Source: Campylobacterales bacterium (GTDB lineage: Bacteria > Campylobacterota > Campylobacteria > Campylobacterales > QNZT01). From it: 5,503 bases of DNA. The translations under genes were made by a program, and so were the position numbers. The notes under the pieces are model-generated. The model had not been told where the DNA came from. It searched no databases and was given only the letters and a program-made list of their open reading frames with translations. This document shows, in pieces, positions 1 to 5,405 of this stretch (positions are counted from its first letter, which is position 1; every line of letters starts with the position of its first letter). Location of the stretch: assembly GCA_027056215.1 (NCBI GenBank), contig JALULO010000282.1:1-5503 (forward strand). The letters run 5' to 3'.

Positions 1-40
1 ATATTAACTAGTAATGTTTAAGTTTACATTTTGTTTGTTT

Positions 41-59
41 TTTGAATGTACTATTCAAA
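41..59 (+). promoter_or_regulatory. Candidate promoter -10 inside an inverted repeat, upstream of the secreted-protein gene
   Basis: A TACTAT hexamer at 49-54, preceded by TG, is a plausible sigma70 -10. It would start transcription near 61 and give a leader of about 29 nt. No good -35 lies at the right distance. Instead the upstream stretch (29-43) is T-rich, which is known to replace the -35 in Campylobacter promoters. The -10 sits inside the inverted repeat TTTGAAT-5 nt-ATTCAAA (41-59), so a repressor could act here. That regulatory role is inference only. Confidence 0.4.
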
Positions 60-89
60 TTAAATTTTTAAATTTACAAGGATCAGATT

Positions 90-440
90 ATGAAAAAATT
101 ATTATTATCTTTAGCTGCTGTGGCATATGCAACATCTTTATTTGGAGCCGATGCATATATGATTGAAACGGTGATCAGTAAGAACAAAAAAGTGATTGAT
201 TCACCTTCGATTATTGCACCATTTAAACAAGCCGGCGCTGTCGAAGCAAATGCCAAAGGAAATAAATATGAACTTCTTATGGAAGTAGATGAAGAAAAAA
301 ATGGGATTGTTACTTTGTATACAAATTTGACTTTAAACGGTAAGTTCCATAAACAAAAAGCAAAAATTCCACTCAAAGAAAAAGTAAATATCAATATGGG
401 AAATATTACTCTCAATGTGAGAGTAATCCCATACCAATAA
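90..440 (+). CDS. Small secreted (periplasmic) protein of unknown function
   Basis: I do not recognise this 116-residue protein. The N-terminus is a classic Sec signal peptide: MKK, a hydrophobic core (residues 4-17), then a probable cleavage site after FGA at residue 20, leaving a mature protein of about 96 residues. The mature part is basic and looks mostly beta-stranded, with alternating hydrophobic residues around 57-82 and in the last 15 residues. The order VIDSP-x-I-x-A followed by strand-rich sequence faintly recalls beta domains near secretins, but this is too weak for a family call. The start is supported by AAGGA at 78-82, 7 nt before the ATG. There is no operon partner in the window: the gene stands alone and is followed by a hairpin and a convergent gene. 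Confidence 0.8.
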   Translation: MKKLLLSLAAVAYATSLFGADAYMIETVISKNKKVIDSPSIIAPFKQAGAVEANAKGNKYELLMEVDEEKNGIVTLYTNLTLNGKFHKQKAKIPLKEKVNINMGNITLNVRVIPYQ

Positions 441-453
441 GGCACTTTACAAT

Positions 454-488
454 TTAACGTAAAAGAGATCAAACATCTTTTACGTTAA
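454..488. terminator. Bidirectional hairpin terminator between convergent genes
   Basis: A perfect 13-bp inverted repeat has arms at 454-466 (TTAACGTAAAAGA) and 476-488 and a 9-nt loop. It lies between the stop of the secreted-protein gene (440) and the stop of yebC (499-501). On the plus strand it is followed by the T-rich tract TATTTTGTTATT, which suits intrinsic termination. On the minus strand the U-rich part lies within the distal arm, so termination of yebC is plausible but less canonical. Confidence 0.7.
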
Positions 489-498
489 TATTTTGTTA

Positions 499-1209
499 TT
501 AATCTATATTTGTATATACCGCTTGAACATCTTCATCTTCTTCAATTTTATCAATAAGTCTTTCAATATCTTCAAGTTGCTCTTCTGTAAAAGAAACTGG
601 TGAATTTGGAATATATTTTACTGCTGCTTTAGTAGTATCTATTCCCAATTTTTCAACAGCTTTATTTAAATCGCCAAAACTTGTAAACGGTGCATATAAT
701 GTGACGTTATCCCCTTCGACTTCCATATCTTCCAAGCCTCCATCAATAAGTTCTAACTCTACTTCTTCCAAATCCATTTCATCTGTCTTTTTAAATTCTA
801 TCACACTTTTACGCGTAAACATAAAATCAAGAGAACCCTTATTTAACGATTCACCTCCATTTCTATTAAAATAAAATTTGATATTGGCAACAGTCCGGGT
901 ATTATTATCAGTAGCACACTCAACGAGAAGCAATGCCCCATGCGGACCTTTACCTTCATAGTGTACTTCTTGAATCTGATCTGCATCTTTACCAAGTGCT
1001 CTTTTAATGGCATTTTCAATATTGTCTTTTGGCATATTTTCAGCTTTGGCATTTTGAATAGCTGCACGCAGTTTCGGGTTCATATCCGGATCGCCACCAC
1101 CATCTTTTGCTGCCATAGTGATTGATTTAGCAAGACGTGGAAAGACTTTTGACATCTTATCCCATCGTTTTTCTTTTGCTGCTCGTCTATACTCAAACGC
1201 TCTACCCAT
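499..1209 (-). CDS. yebC: YebC/PmpR-family regulator (TACO1-type translation factor)
   Basis: This 236-residue protein matches the usual YebC/PmpR length. Family hallmarks are clear: DPDMNPKLRAAI with AKAENMPKDNI through IKRA (residues 40-71), YEGKGPHGALLLVEC and TDNNTRT (84-106), GGE...GSLDFMF (118-131), and a third domain ending in the acidic segment EQLEDIERLIDKIEEDEDVQ. The N-terminus is MGRAFEYRRAAKEKRWDKMS rather than the common MAGHSKWANIKHRK; I recall this form from Helicobacter and relatives. The family was first described as DNA-binding regulators (PmpR of Pseudomonas). Related proteins (TACO1, Bacillus YebC-type) are linked to translation of difficult proline-rich stretches, so a cytoplasmic translation role is likely. 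GAGGA at 1216-1220, 6 nt upstream, fixes the start. The gene is third in a same-strand series but has its own promoter. Confidence 0.95.
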   Translation of the reverse strand: MGRAFEYRRAAKEKRWDKMSKVFPRLAKSITMAAKDGGGDPDMNPKLRAAIQNAKAENMPKDNIENAIKRALGKDADQIQEVHYEGKGPHGALLLVECATDNNTRTVANIKFYFNRNGGESLNKGSLDFMFTRKSVIEFKKTDEMDLEEVELELIDGGLEDMEVEGDNVTLYAPFTSFGDLNKAVEKLGIDTTKAAVKYIPNSPVSFTEEQLEDIERLIDKIEEDEDVQAVYTNID

Positions 1210-1231
1210 AAATCTTCCTCTTAATATGATT

Positions 1232-1274
1232 TTTGACGCGATTATAGCAAAGTCTTGTTGGGTTTTACGTCAAA
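1232..1274 (-). promoter_or_regulatory. Extended -10 promoter of yebC, flanked by inverted half-sites
   Basis: On the minus strand TGCTATAAT (1249 down to 1241) is a perfect extended -10 element. It predicts a start near 1234 and a leader of about 25 nt containing the yebC Shine-Dalgarno. TTGACG at 1273-1268 resembles a -35 but is 21 nt from the -10, too far for the usual spacing. TTTGACG (1274-1268) and its inverted copy (1238-1232) flank the -10 symmetrically and could be operator half-sites. Confidence 0.6.
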
Positions 1275-1283
1275 TGAAAGTGA

Positions 1284-1748
1284 TTATCCTAAATTATGCA
1301 AATCATCCTGACATGGCTGACACACCAAATACATAATCGCATTGTGTATCAATGCAACAACTAAAAATATAAAAGGCAAAAAAATGCTTTTAAAAAACAG
1401 AAGCAAAGTTACCGGTATCAAAAGTAACTTTTCATATAAATTAGTAGAATGCTCAACACTTCCATGTCCATCAGAAAAAATCACAAAAGCCATAAAAAGA
1501 TACAAAAATGTCCATAAAAGAGCTTTTACTTTATGTCCTTGCTGGGTCAATAAACAGATATTGTCTGTTAAGACATATCCTAACCATAAAAAGAGCGCAA
1601 AAAAAAGAAAATCTGAGAAATAGTGAAAAATCGTAGTATAAATATTTCCAAAACTTGCCAACACAATCGTTATCACAAAAAAAACTATCGTTATTGCATA
1701 ATATTGTAATCTATTGGTAGAATTATTTAAAATACTAGAATCAGCCAT
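1284..1748 (-). CDS. Multi-pass inner-membrane protein of unknown function
   Basis: I do not recognise the family of this 154-residue protein. Strongly hydrophobic segments at about 15-36, 39-61, 75-93, 105-121 and 123-143 suggest four or five membrane helices. The loop after the third helix holds a cluster of potential ligands (D93, H95, E99, H100, in FSDGHGSVEH), and the C-terminal tail has a CxxC pair (C143, C146). These could bind metal or be redox-active, but nothing here proves it. AAGGA at 1754-1758, 5 nt before the ATG, supports the start. The gene lies 91 nt after the CopD-like gene and 74 nt before yebC on the same strand. It probably has its own promoter, although read-through from the upstream gene is possible because no clear terminator separates them. 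Confidence 0.75.
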   Translation of the reverse strand: MADSSILNNSTNRLQYYAITIVFFVITIVLASFGNIYTTIFHYFSDFLFFALFLWLGYVLTDNICLLTQQGHKVKALLWTFLYLFMAFVIFSDGHGSVEHSTNLYEKLLLIPVTLLLFFKSIFLPFIFLVVALIHNAIMYLVCQPCQDDLHNLG

Positions 1749-1789
1749 ATATATCCTTCGCTTAAAAAAATTTCATATAAAAAATTCTT

Positions 1790-1798
1790 ATGATACCA
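1790..1798 (-). promoter_or_regulatory. Possible extended -10 promoter of the membrane-protein gene
   Basis: TGGTATCAT on the minus strand (1798 down to 1790) has the TGn extension and a near-consensus -10. It would start transcription near 1783 and leave a leader of about 35 nt. No matching -35 was seen. In such AT-rich sequence this may be chance. Confidence 0.35.
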
Positions 1799-1839
1799 TA
1801 GTAAATTCAATATAATACTTAAAAGCTATCCAGAATTCT

Positions 1840-2253
1840 TTACAAATGCATAAATTGGGAAAGGATGATGATGATAATCACCAAAATAAATGGAAATTTA
1901 TGGCTTTTAAAAACAAACGGGTCGATTTTGAGATAGACTTGATTAAATCCTCTAATTCCAAGCCATAAACCCAAAAATGCTTTGATACCCAAGATAGTCT
2001 GAAAATACGTCAACCCATCATCACCTACCTCTCCAAAAACCTGTGTAAACATATAAACACCCGTTATAACAGTCACAAGTAGTGCAGGAGGTACAACTTT
2101 TCGTACGTGTTTCATGAAAGCTTCACGAGCTTTTTTTGCCTCTTCCTCACTCAAAGAACGCCCGATTTTAGATAAGAACAGATTGTCTGTAAACAAAAAA
2201 CCACCGTAAATAAATGCCGCTAAAAGATGAATGGTATGTACAATTGTAAAAAT
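1840..2253 (-). CDS. Small CopD-like four-helix membrane protein, probable non-standard start codon
   Basis: The end of the gene is clear but its start is unusual. The first standard start codon is TTG at 2194-2196 (118 residues, poor Shine-Dalgarno). The open frame continues upstream without a stop and encodes a good membrane helix, IIFTIVHTIHLLAAFIYGG, running into LFTDNLFL. AAGGA at 2263-2267 then precedes ATC (2254-2256, 6 nt) and ATT (2251-2253, 9 nt). I drew the start at the ATT, giving about 137 residues. The histidine-rich first helix with HLLAA and GG, then a basic amphipathic loop (SEEEAKKAREAFMKHVRK), a second helix ending TGVYMF, a third (ILGIKAFLGLWLGI) and a fourth (FILVIIIIILSQF), resemble the CopD domain family and more distantly HemJ. 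Copper handling or haem-linked function is inference; a HemJ identity is unlikely. Confidence 0.7.
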   Translation of the reverse strand: MFTIVHTIHLLAAFIYGGFLFTDNLFLSKIGRSLSEEEAKKAREAFMKHVRKVVPPALLVTVITGVYMFTQVFGEVGDDGLTYFQTILGIKAFLGLWLGIRGFNQVYLKIDPFVFKSHKFPFILVIIIIILSQFMHL

Positions 2254-2262
2254 GATGAGATA

Positions 2263-2267
2263 TCCTT
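2263..2267 (-). promoter_or_regulatory. Shine-Dalgarno of the CopD-like gene, implying an upstream start
   Basis: AAGGA, within an A-rich run, lies about 65 nt before the TTG start at 2196, where it would be useless, but 6 or 9 nt before in-frame ATC and ATT codons. There is no ATG or GTG, and no in-frame TTG, between this site and 2196. This argues for initiation at a rare AUU or AUC codon. Confidence 0.5.
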
Positions 2268-2277
2268 TTTTTATTTT

Positions 2278-2286
2278 ATTATAACA
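2278..2286 (-). promoter_or_regulatory. Extended -10 promoter of the CopD-like gene
   Basis: TGTTATAAT on the minus strand (2286 down to 2278) is a perfect extended -10. The predicted start near 2271 falls just before the AAGGA at 2263-2267, so the mRNA leader would be only about 15-20 nt if translation begins at 2251-2256. The upstream region is AT-rich with no clear -35. Confidence 0.55.
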
Positions 2287-2340
2287 TGTGTTGCTAAAAT
2301 AATTTTTTAAGATTTTTTACCTACTTCTATGTAAATCTTT

Positions 2341-2349
2341 TGTACTATT
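2341..2349 (+). promoter_or_regulatory. Candidate -10 for the purT operon
   Basis: TGTACTATT includes a TACTAT -10 at 2343-2348 and would start transcription near 2355, giving a leader of about 27 nt. The identical nine bases occur at 47-55 upstream of the secreted-protein gene. No -35 was seen; the preceding stretch is T-rich. No PurR-type operator could be recognised. Confidence 0.4.
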
Positions 2350-2381
2350 AGGGTTTACTTACATAAAATACAGGAGCTACC

Positions 2382-3542
2382 ATGATACTTTCAACTCCCC
2401 TTAAAAGCAATGCTATCAAAATCATGCTACTTGGCAGTGGTGAATTGGGTAAAGAAGTTGCTATAGAAGCGAGTCGTCTTGGTCTTGAAGTGATTGCTGT
2501 TGATGCGTATGAAAATGCACCTGCACATCTTGTCGCAAACCGTTATCATGTCATCGATATGAAAAACACAGATGAAGTACTTGAAGTGATTCGAAGAGAA
2601 AAACCAGACTATATCCTTCCAGAAGTAGAAGCAATTAGCATAGATGCTCTTTTCAAGGCAGAAAAAGAGGGCTTTCATGTCATCCCAAATGCCGAAGCTG
2701 TAAACAAAACGATGAACCGCAAAAACATCCGAAAATTTGCAGCAGAAGATTTAGGTTTAAAAACTAGTAACTATATCTTTGTCACATCATTTGAAGGCTT
2801 GATTGACGCTTCCAAAACGATAGGCTTTCCATGTGTTATCAAACCGGTTATGAGTAGTTCAGGACATGGACAAAGTATCGCTAAAACAGCAGATGACTTG
2901 GCGCATTCATGGGAGATCGCAAAGGAAGCTAGAGGTGATGCAAGTGAACTTATCGTTGAAGAATTTATACCATTTGATTATGAAATCACACTTTTAACTG
3001 TACGAAATGAGACAGGAACAACATTTTGTGAACCTATCGGACATATCCAAAAAGATGGTGACTATATCTTTTCATGGCAACCGATGCAGATGAGTGAACA
3101 TGCACTAAAAAAAGCACAAACTATGGCAAAAACTGTTACTGACGGTTTAGGTGGTCGTGGTATCTTTGGTGTAGAGTTTTTTGTCAAAGATGATGAAGTT
3201 TACTTTAGTGAACTAAGCCCTAGACCGCATGATACAGGTATGGTCACGATGATTACCCAAAGCCAAAGTGAATTTGCACTTCATGTACGTGCTGTACTTG
3301 GACTGCCACTTGATTTTTTATTTTACGGAGAAGGTGCCAGTGCTGCTTATAAATCAGAAGTTGAAAGTGTTGCACCTAGTTTTGAGATAGAAGATGCTAT
3401 ATTTGATCAAAATACAATAGTACGTATATTTGGTAAACCTGTTGCACATAAAGGTAGACGGATGGCAGTGGTATTGACATTTGGAAAGGATGCACTTGCA
3501 TCAGCTAAAAAGAAAATAACAAAGATAAGAGGAATAGTATGA
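2382..3542 (+). CDS. purT: Formate-dependent phosphoribosylglycinamide formyltransferase (GAR transformylase 2)
   Basis: PurT is a cytoplasmic ATP-grasp enzyme that uses formate and ATP to formylate glycinamide ribonucleotide, the third step of purine synthesis, without folate. The 386 residues compare with 392 in E. coli and align almost throughout. Substrate-site residues are present: GSGELGKE with E21-L22, E81, D284 in SPRPHDTGMVT, K352, and R359-R360. So are the ATP residues R113 and K154, the glycine loop SSGHGQ (159-164), and the Mg ligands E265 (FGVEFF) and E277 (FSELSPR). The loop has His162 where E. coli has Lys163. AGGAG at 2372-2376, 5 nt upstream, fixes the start. It leads a three-gene operon: its TGA overlaps the next gene's ATG by 4 nt, so translation is probably coupled. 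Any functional link to the two downstream genes is not obvious. Confidence 0.97.
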   Translation: MILSTPLKSNAIKIMLLGSGELGKEVAIEASRLGLEVIAVDAYENAPAHLVANRYHVIDMKNTDEVLEVIRREKPDYILPEVEAISIDALFKAEKEGFHVIPNAEAVNKTMNRKNIRKFAAEDLGLKTSNYIFVTSFEGLIDASKTIGFPCVIKPVMSSSGHGQSIAKTADDLAHSWEIAKEARGDASELIVEEFIPFDYEITLLTVRNETGTTFCEPIGHIQKDGDYIFSWQPMQMSEHALKKAQTMAKTVTDGLGGRGIFGVEFFVKDDEVYFSELSPRPHDTGMVTMITQSQSEFALHVRAVLGLPLDFLFYGEGASAAYKSEVESVAPSFEIEDAIFDQNTIVRIFGKPVAHKGRRMAVVLTFGKDALASAKKKITKIRGIV

Positions 3543-4201
3543 AACATATCAAAAAAATAGCAGATTATTCGATGGTCGGCGGTATGGGTGCCGTTGTGAT
3601 GGTAGCATTGAGCGGTTGTGGTGATTCAGGACTTCCTTCACAACAAACACCGCAGGAAAACAGTTTTCAACAAGCATCACAAAAACAAGGTGCATTTACA
3701 GTGATTCAAGAAATCGCACCAAAACAGTATAAAATCGTAGACGAATATCCAAGCTCAGAAACACGAGTCATCCTAAAAACACTCGATGGGAAAGAGAAGA
3801 TTTTAAGCAACGAAGAACTTGATACTTTAATCAAAGAAGAAGCGAAAAAGATTGATGAAGGAAAATCACCACTAACCAATCCAGAAGCAAGCAGTGGGAT
3901 GGGAGGTATGGGACTTGGTCAAACCATCCTTGCTAGTGCGGCAGGTGCTGTTTTGGGAAGCTGGATCGGTAGTAAACTATTTAACAACCAAAACTATCAA
4001 CAAAAACGCCGAACTTCATATAAAAGCCCACAAACTTATAGTAGAAGTAAAAACAGTTTTGCAAAAGCTAAAAGAGCATCTACCAAACGATCAGGATTTT
4101 TTGGTAACAATAAAAAAACAAGCACTAGAAGAGCACCGGCAAAAAGGAGCAGTGGCTTTTTTGGTTCTAGATCCAGTGGTTCAAGAAGTTTTGGAGGCTG
4201 A
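3539..4201 (+). CDS. UPF0323-family lipoprotein with glycine zipper and basic Gly-Gly tail
   Basis: This 220-residue protein begins with a lipoprotein signal (lysines at 2, 5 and 6, hydrophobic stretch 12-24) and the lipobox LSGC with lipidated Cys27; residue +2 is Gly, not Asp. A Gln/Ser-rich linker (34-50) leads to a small folded region (52-108), then a glycine-zipper segment (120-148, with G136, G140 and G144 spaced by four). From residue 149 to the end there are about 19 Lys/Arg and no Asp or Glu. This tail contains the near-repeats KRSGFFG and KRSSGFFG and ends SRSFGG. I assign UPF0323 from the overall pattern and the neighbour. AGAGGA at 3528-3533, 5 nt before the ATG, sets the start. 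It probably sits in the cell envelope. From memory, E. coli YgiB, partner of YgiC, has a similar layout. The function is unknown. Confidence 0.85.
   Translation: MKHIKKIADYSMVGGMGAVVMVALSGCGDSGLPSQQTPQENSFQQASQKQGAFTVIQEIAPKQYKIVDEYPSSETRVILKTLDGKEKILSNEELDTLIKEEAKKIDEGKSPLTNPEASSGMGGMGLGQTILASAAGAVLGSWIGSKLFNNQNYQQKRRTSYKSPQTYSRSKNSFAKAKRASTKRSGFFGNNKKTSTRRAPAKRSSGFFGSRSSGSRSFGG
4193..4197 (+). promoter_or_regulatory. Shine-Dalgarno of the ATP-grasp gene, inside the lipoprotein's last codons
   Basis: GGAGG lies 7 nt before the ATG at 4205 and is formed by the final two glycine codons (GGA GGC) of the lipoprotein gene. Ribosomes finishing the lipoprotein at 4201 are 3 nt from the next start, so translational coupling is likely. 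The same bases therefore encode the Gly-Gly terminus and recruit ribosomes. Confidence 0.75.
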
Positions 4202-4204
4202 TAG

Positions 4205-5389
4205 ATGCATCTTTTAAAAGTAAAACCTTTAACCACCGAGTTTTTGGAATCTATCAACTTTTCATGGCATACTGACTACGATGACAATACCCCTTACCTG
4301 GTTGACAAACTTGTTGAAGTTGAAGAGATGCAGGCAAAAGCGTATGCTGTAGCTGCAAATGAGCTCTACGATATGTTTGTAGAAGCTGGTGATTATGTGA
4401 TCGATAATGATCTTTTTCATGAACTCAATATCCCTTTTAACCTTGTAGATATCATCAAAGCAAGCTGGGAAAATGACGTTCACTGGCATTTGTACGGTCG
4501 TTTCGATTTTGCTGGAGGTCTGGATAGAGTGCCTATAAAACTGTTAGAATTTAACGCCGATACACCTACCTTGCTTTTAGATACAGCTATCGCACAATGG
4601 GCGATGCTTAAAGCAAATGGACTCGATGAATATAGACAATTTAACAACCTTCACGAATGTATCAAAGAGAATTTTCAACGGCTTGTAACACTAGAAGAGA
4701 GTGTTGAAAAGTTTGATGAGTATTATGAAGAGTGGAAGATTCTTTTTGCAAGTGTACGTGATGCACAAGAAGATGAAGATACCACCAAATACCTTCAATC
4801 AATCGCACAAGAAGCTGGATTTTTAACAGAATTTGCCTATATAGATGAGATCGAATTTGATCCCGAGGAAGGTATCTTTTTCAATGATGTACAGTATGAT
4901 TACTTTTTCAAACTCATTCCATGGGAAGATATCGCTATCTCCGAAGGTGAACTTGCCGTGATTTTAACACAAATAGTAAATAATCAAAAGGCTATCATCT
5001 TAAATCCCGCCTATGCCTTGATGTTTCAAAGCAAAGCCTTTATGAAAATCCTTTGGGATCTTTTTCCCAATCATCCCCTTTTACTAGAAACATCATTTGA
5101 ACCACTTGAATCAAAAGCGTATGTCCAAAAACCTACTTTTGGAAGAGAAGGTGAAAATGTCACGATTTATGACAGTGATGGTTCCATCATAGACGAAAAA
5201 GAGGGACACTATGATAACTTTAAGATGATCTATCAAGAAAAAGCAACACTCAACACAGATCAAGAAGGAAACTATTATCAAGCCGGTGTATTTTTTGCTT
5301 ACGAAGGCTGTGGACTCGGATATCGTACAGGTGTACGCCCTATTTTGGATGATGATGCAAAATTTGCAGGACACATCATCAAAGAGTAG
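4205..5389 (+). CDS. Glutathionylspermidine-synthase-like ATP-grasp protein (YgiC/YjfC type)
   Basis: This 394-residue protein is the size of E. coli YgiC and YjfC and corresponds to the synthetase half of glutathionylspermidine synthase; there is no N-terminal amidase domain. Family motifs in order: YGRFDF (97-102, with the expected phosphate and Mg residues R99 and D101), LLEFNADTPT (113-122, with E115 and N117), FKLIPWE (235-241, K236), LNPAY (266-270), QKPTFGREGENV (308-319, K309), YQAGVF (358-363) and GLGYRTG (370-376, R374). The catalytic set looks intact, so ATP-dependent amide-bond formation is likely, but the substrate is unknown. E. coli YgiC and YjfC are reported, as I recall, not to make glutathionylspermidine. 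By hand count it is very acidic (about 74 Asp/Glu to 30 Lys/Arg), the opposite of the neighbouring lipoprotein tail. It has no signal peptide and should be cytoplasmic. Confidence 0.92.
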   Translation: MHLLKVKPLTTEFLESINFSWHTDYDDNTPYLVDKLVEVEEMQAKAYAVAANELYDMFVEAGDYVIDNDLFHELNIPFNLVDIIKASWENDVHWHLYGRFDFAGGLDRVPIKLLEFNADTPTLLLDTAIAQWAMLKANGLDEYRQFNNLHECIKENFQRLVTLEESVEKFDEYYEEWKILFASVRDAQEDEDTTKYLQSIAQEAGFLTEFAYIDEIEFDPEEGIFFNDVQYDYFFKLIPWEDIAISEGELAVILTQIVNNQKAIILNPAYALMFQSKAFMKILWDLFPNHPLLLETSFEPLESKAYVQKPTFGREGENVTIYDSDGSIIDEKEGHYDNFKMIYQEKATLNTDQEGNYYQAGVFFAYEGCGLGYRTGVRPILDDDAKFAGHIIKE

Positions 5390-5405
5390 TCATCAGACTA
5401 CTCTT
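5382..5405. terminator. Hairpin covering the stop codons of two convergent genes
   Basis: A perfect 10-bp inverted repeat AAGAGTAGTC-ATCA-GACTACTCTT has a 4-nt loop. It contains the TAG of the ATP-grasp gene (5387-5389) and, on the other strand, the TAG of the convergent gene (5398-5400). It is a good candidate bidirectional terminator, but neither side has a strong U-run, so its efficiency is uncertain. Confidence 0.55.

Noticed and set aside
83..472. 129-codon minus-strand open frame opposite the secreted-protein gene
   Set aside because: It lies antisense to a gene with a signal peptide and Shine-Dalgarno, runs into the terminator stem, and has no ribosome binding site of its own.
1342..1623. 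93-codon plus-strand open frame, lysine-rich
   Set aside because: It is the antisense of the hydrophobic membrane protein; the Lys/Ser-rich composition is what an antisense reading of Phe/Leu codons gives. The minus strand has the better start and pattern.
1832..1839. AGAATTCT palindrome just after the CopD-like stop as a terminator
   Set aside because: It has no loop and too little GC to form a stable hairpin, and no U-run follows on the minus strand.
1840..2253. HemJ (protoporphyrinogen oxidase) identity for the CopD-like protein
   Set aside because: The size and histidine-containing first helix are similar, but I do not see the typical HemJ C-terminal pattern around FRxxNExP.
2364..2369. 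TAAAAT as the -10 of purT
   Set aside because: Transcription would begin within or after the Shine-Dalgarno at 2372-2376, leaving no ribosome binding site on the mRNA.
3894..4217. 107-codon plus-strand open frame overlapping the lipoprotein gene
   Set aside because: It is a shifted frame of the lipoprotein's repetitive Lys/Ser tail; the lipobox frame is clearly the coding one.
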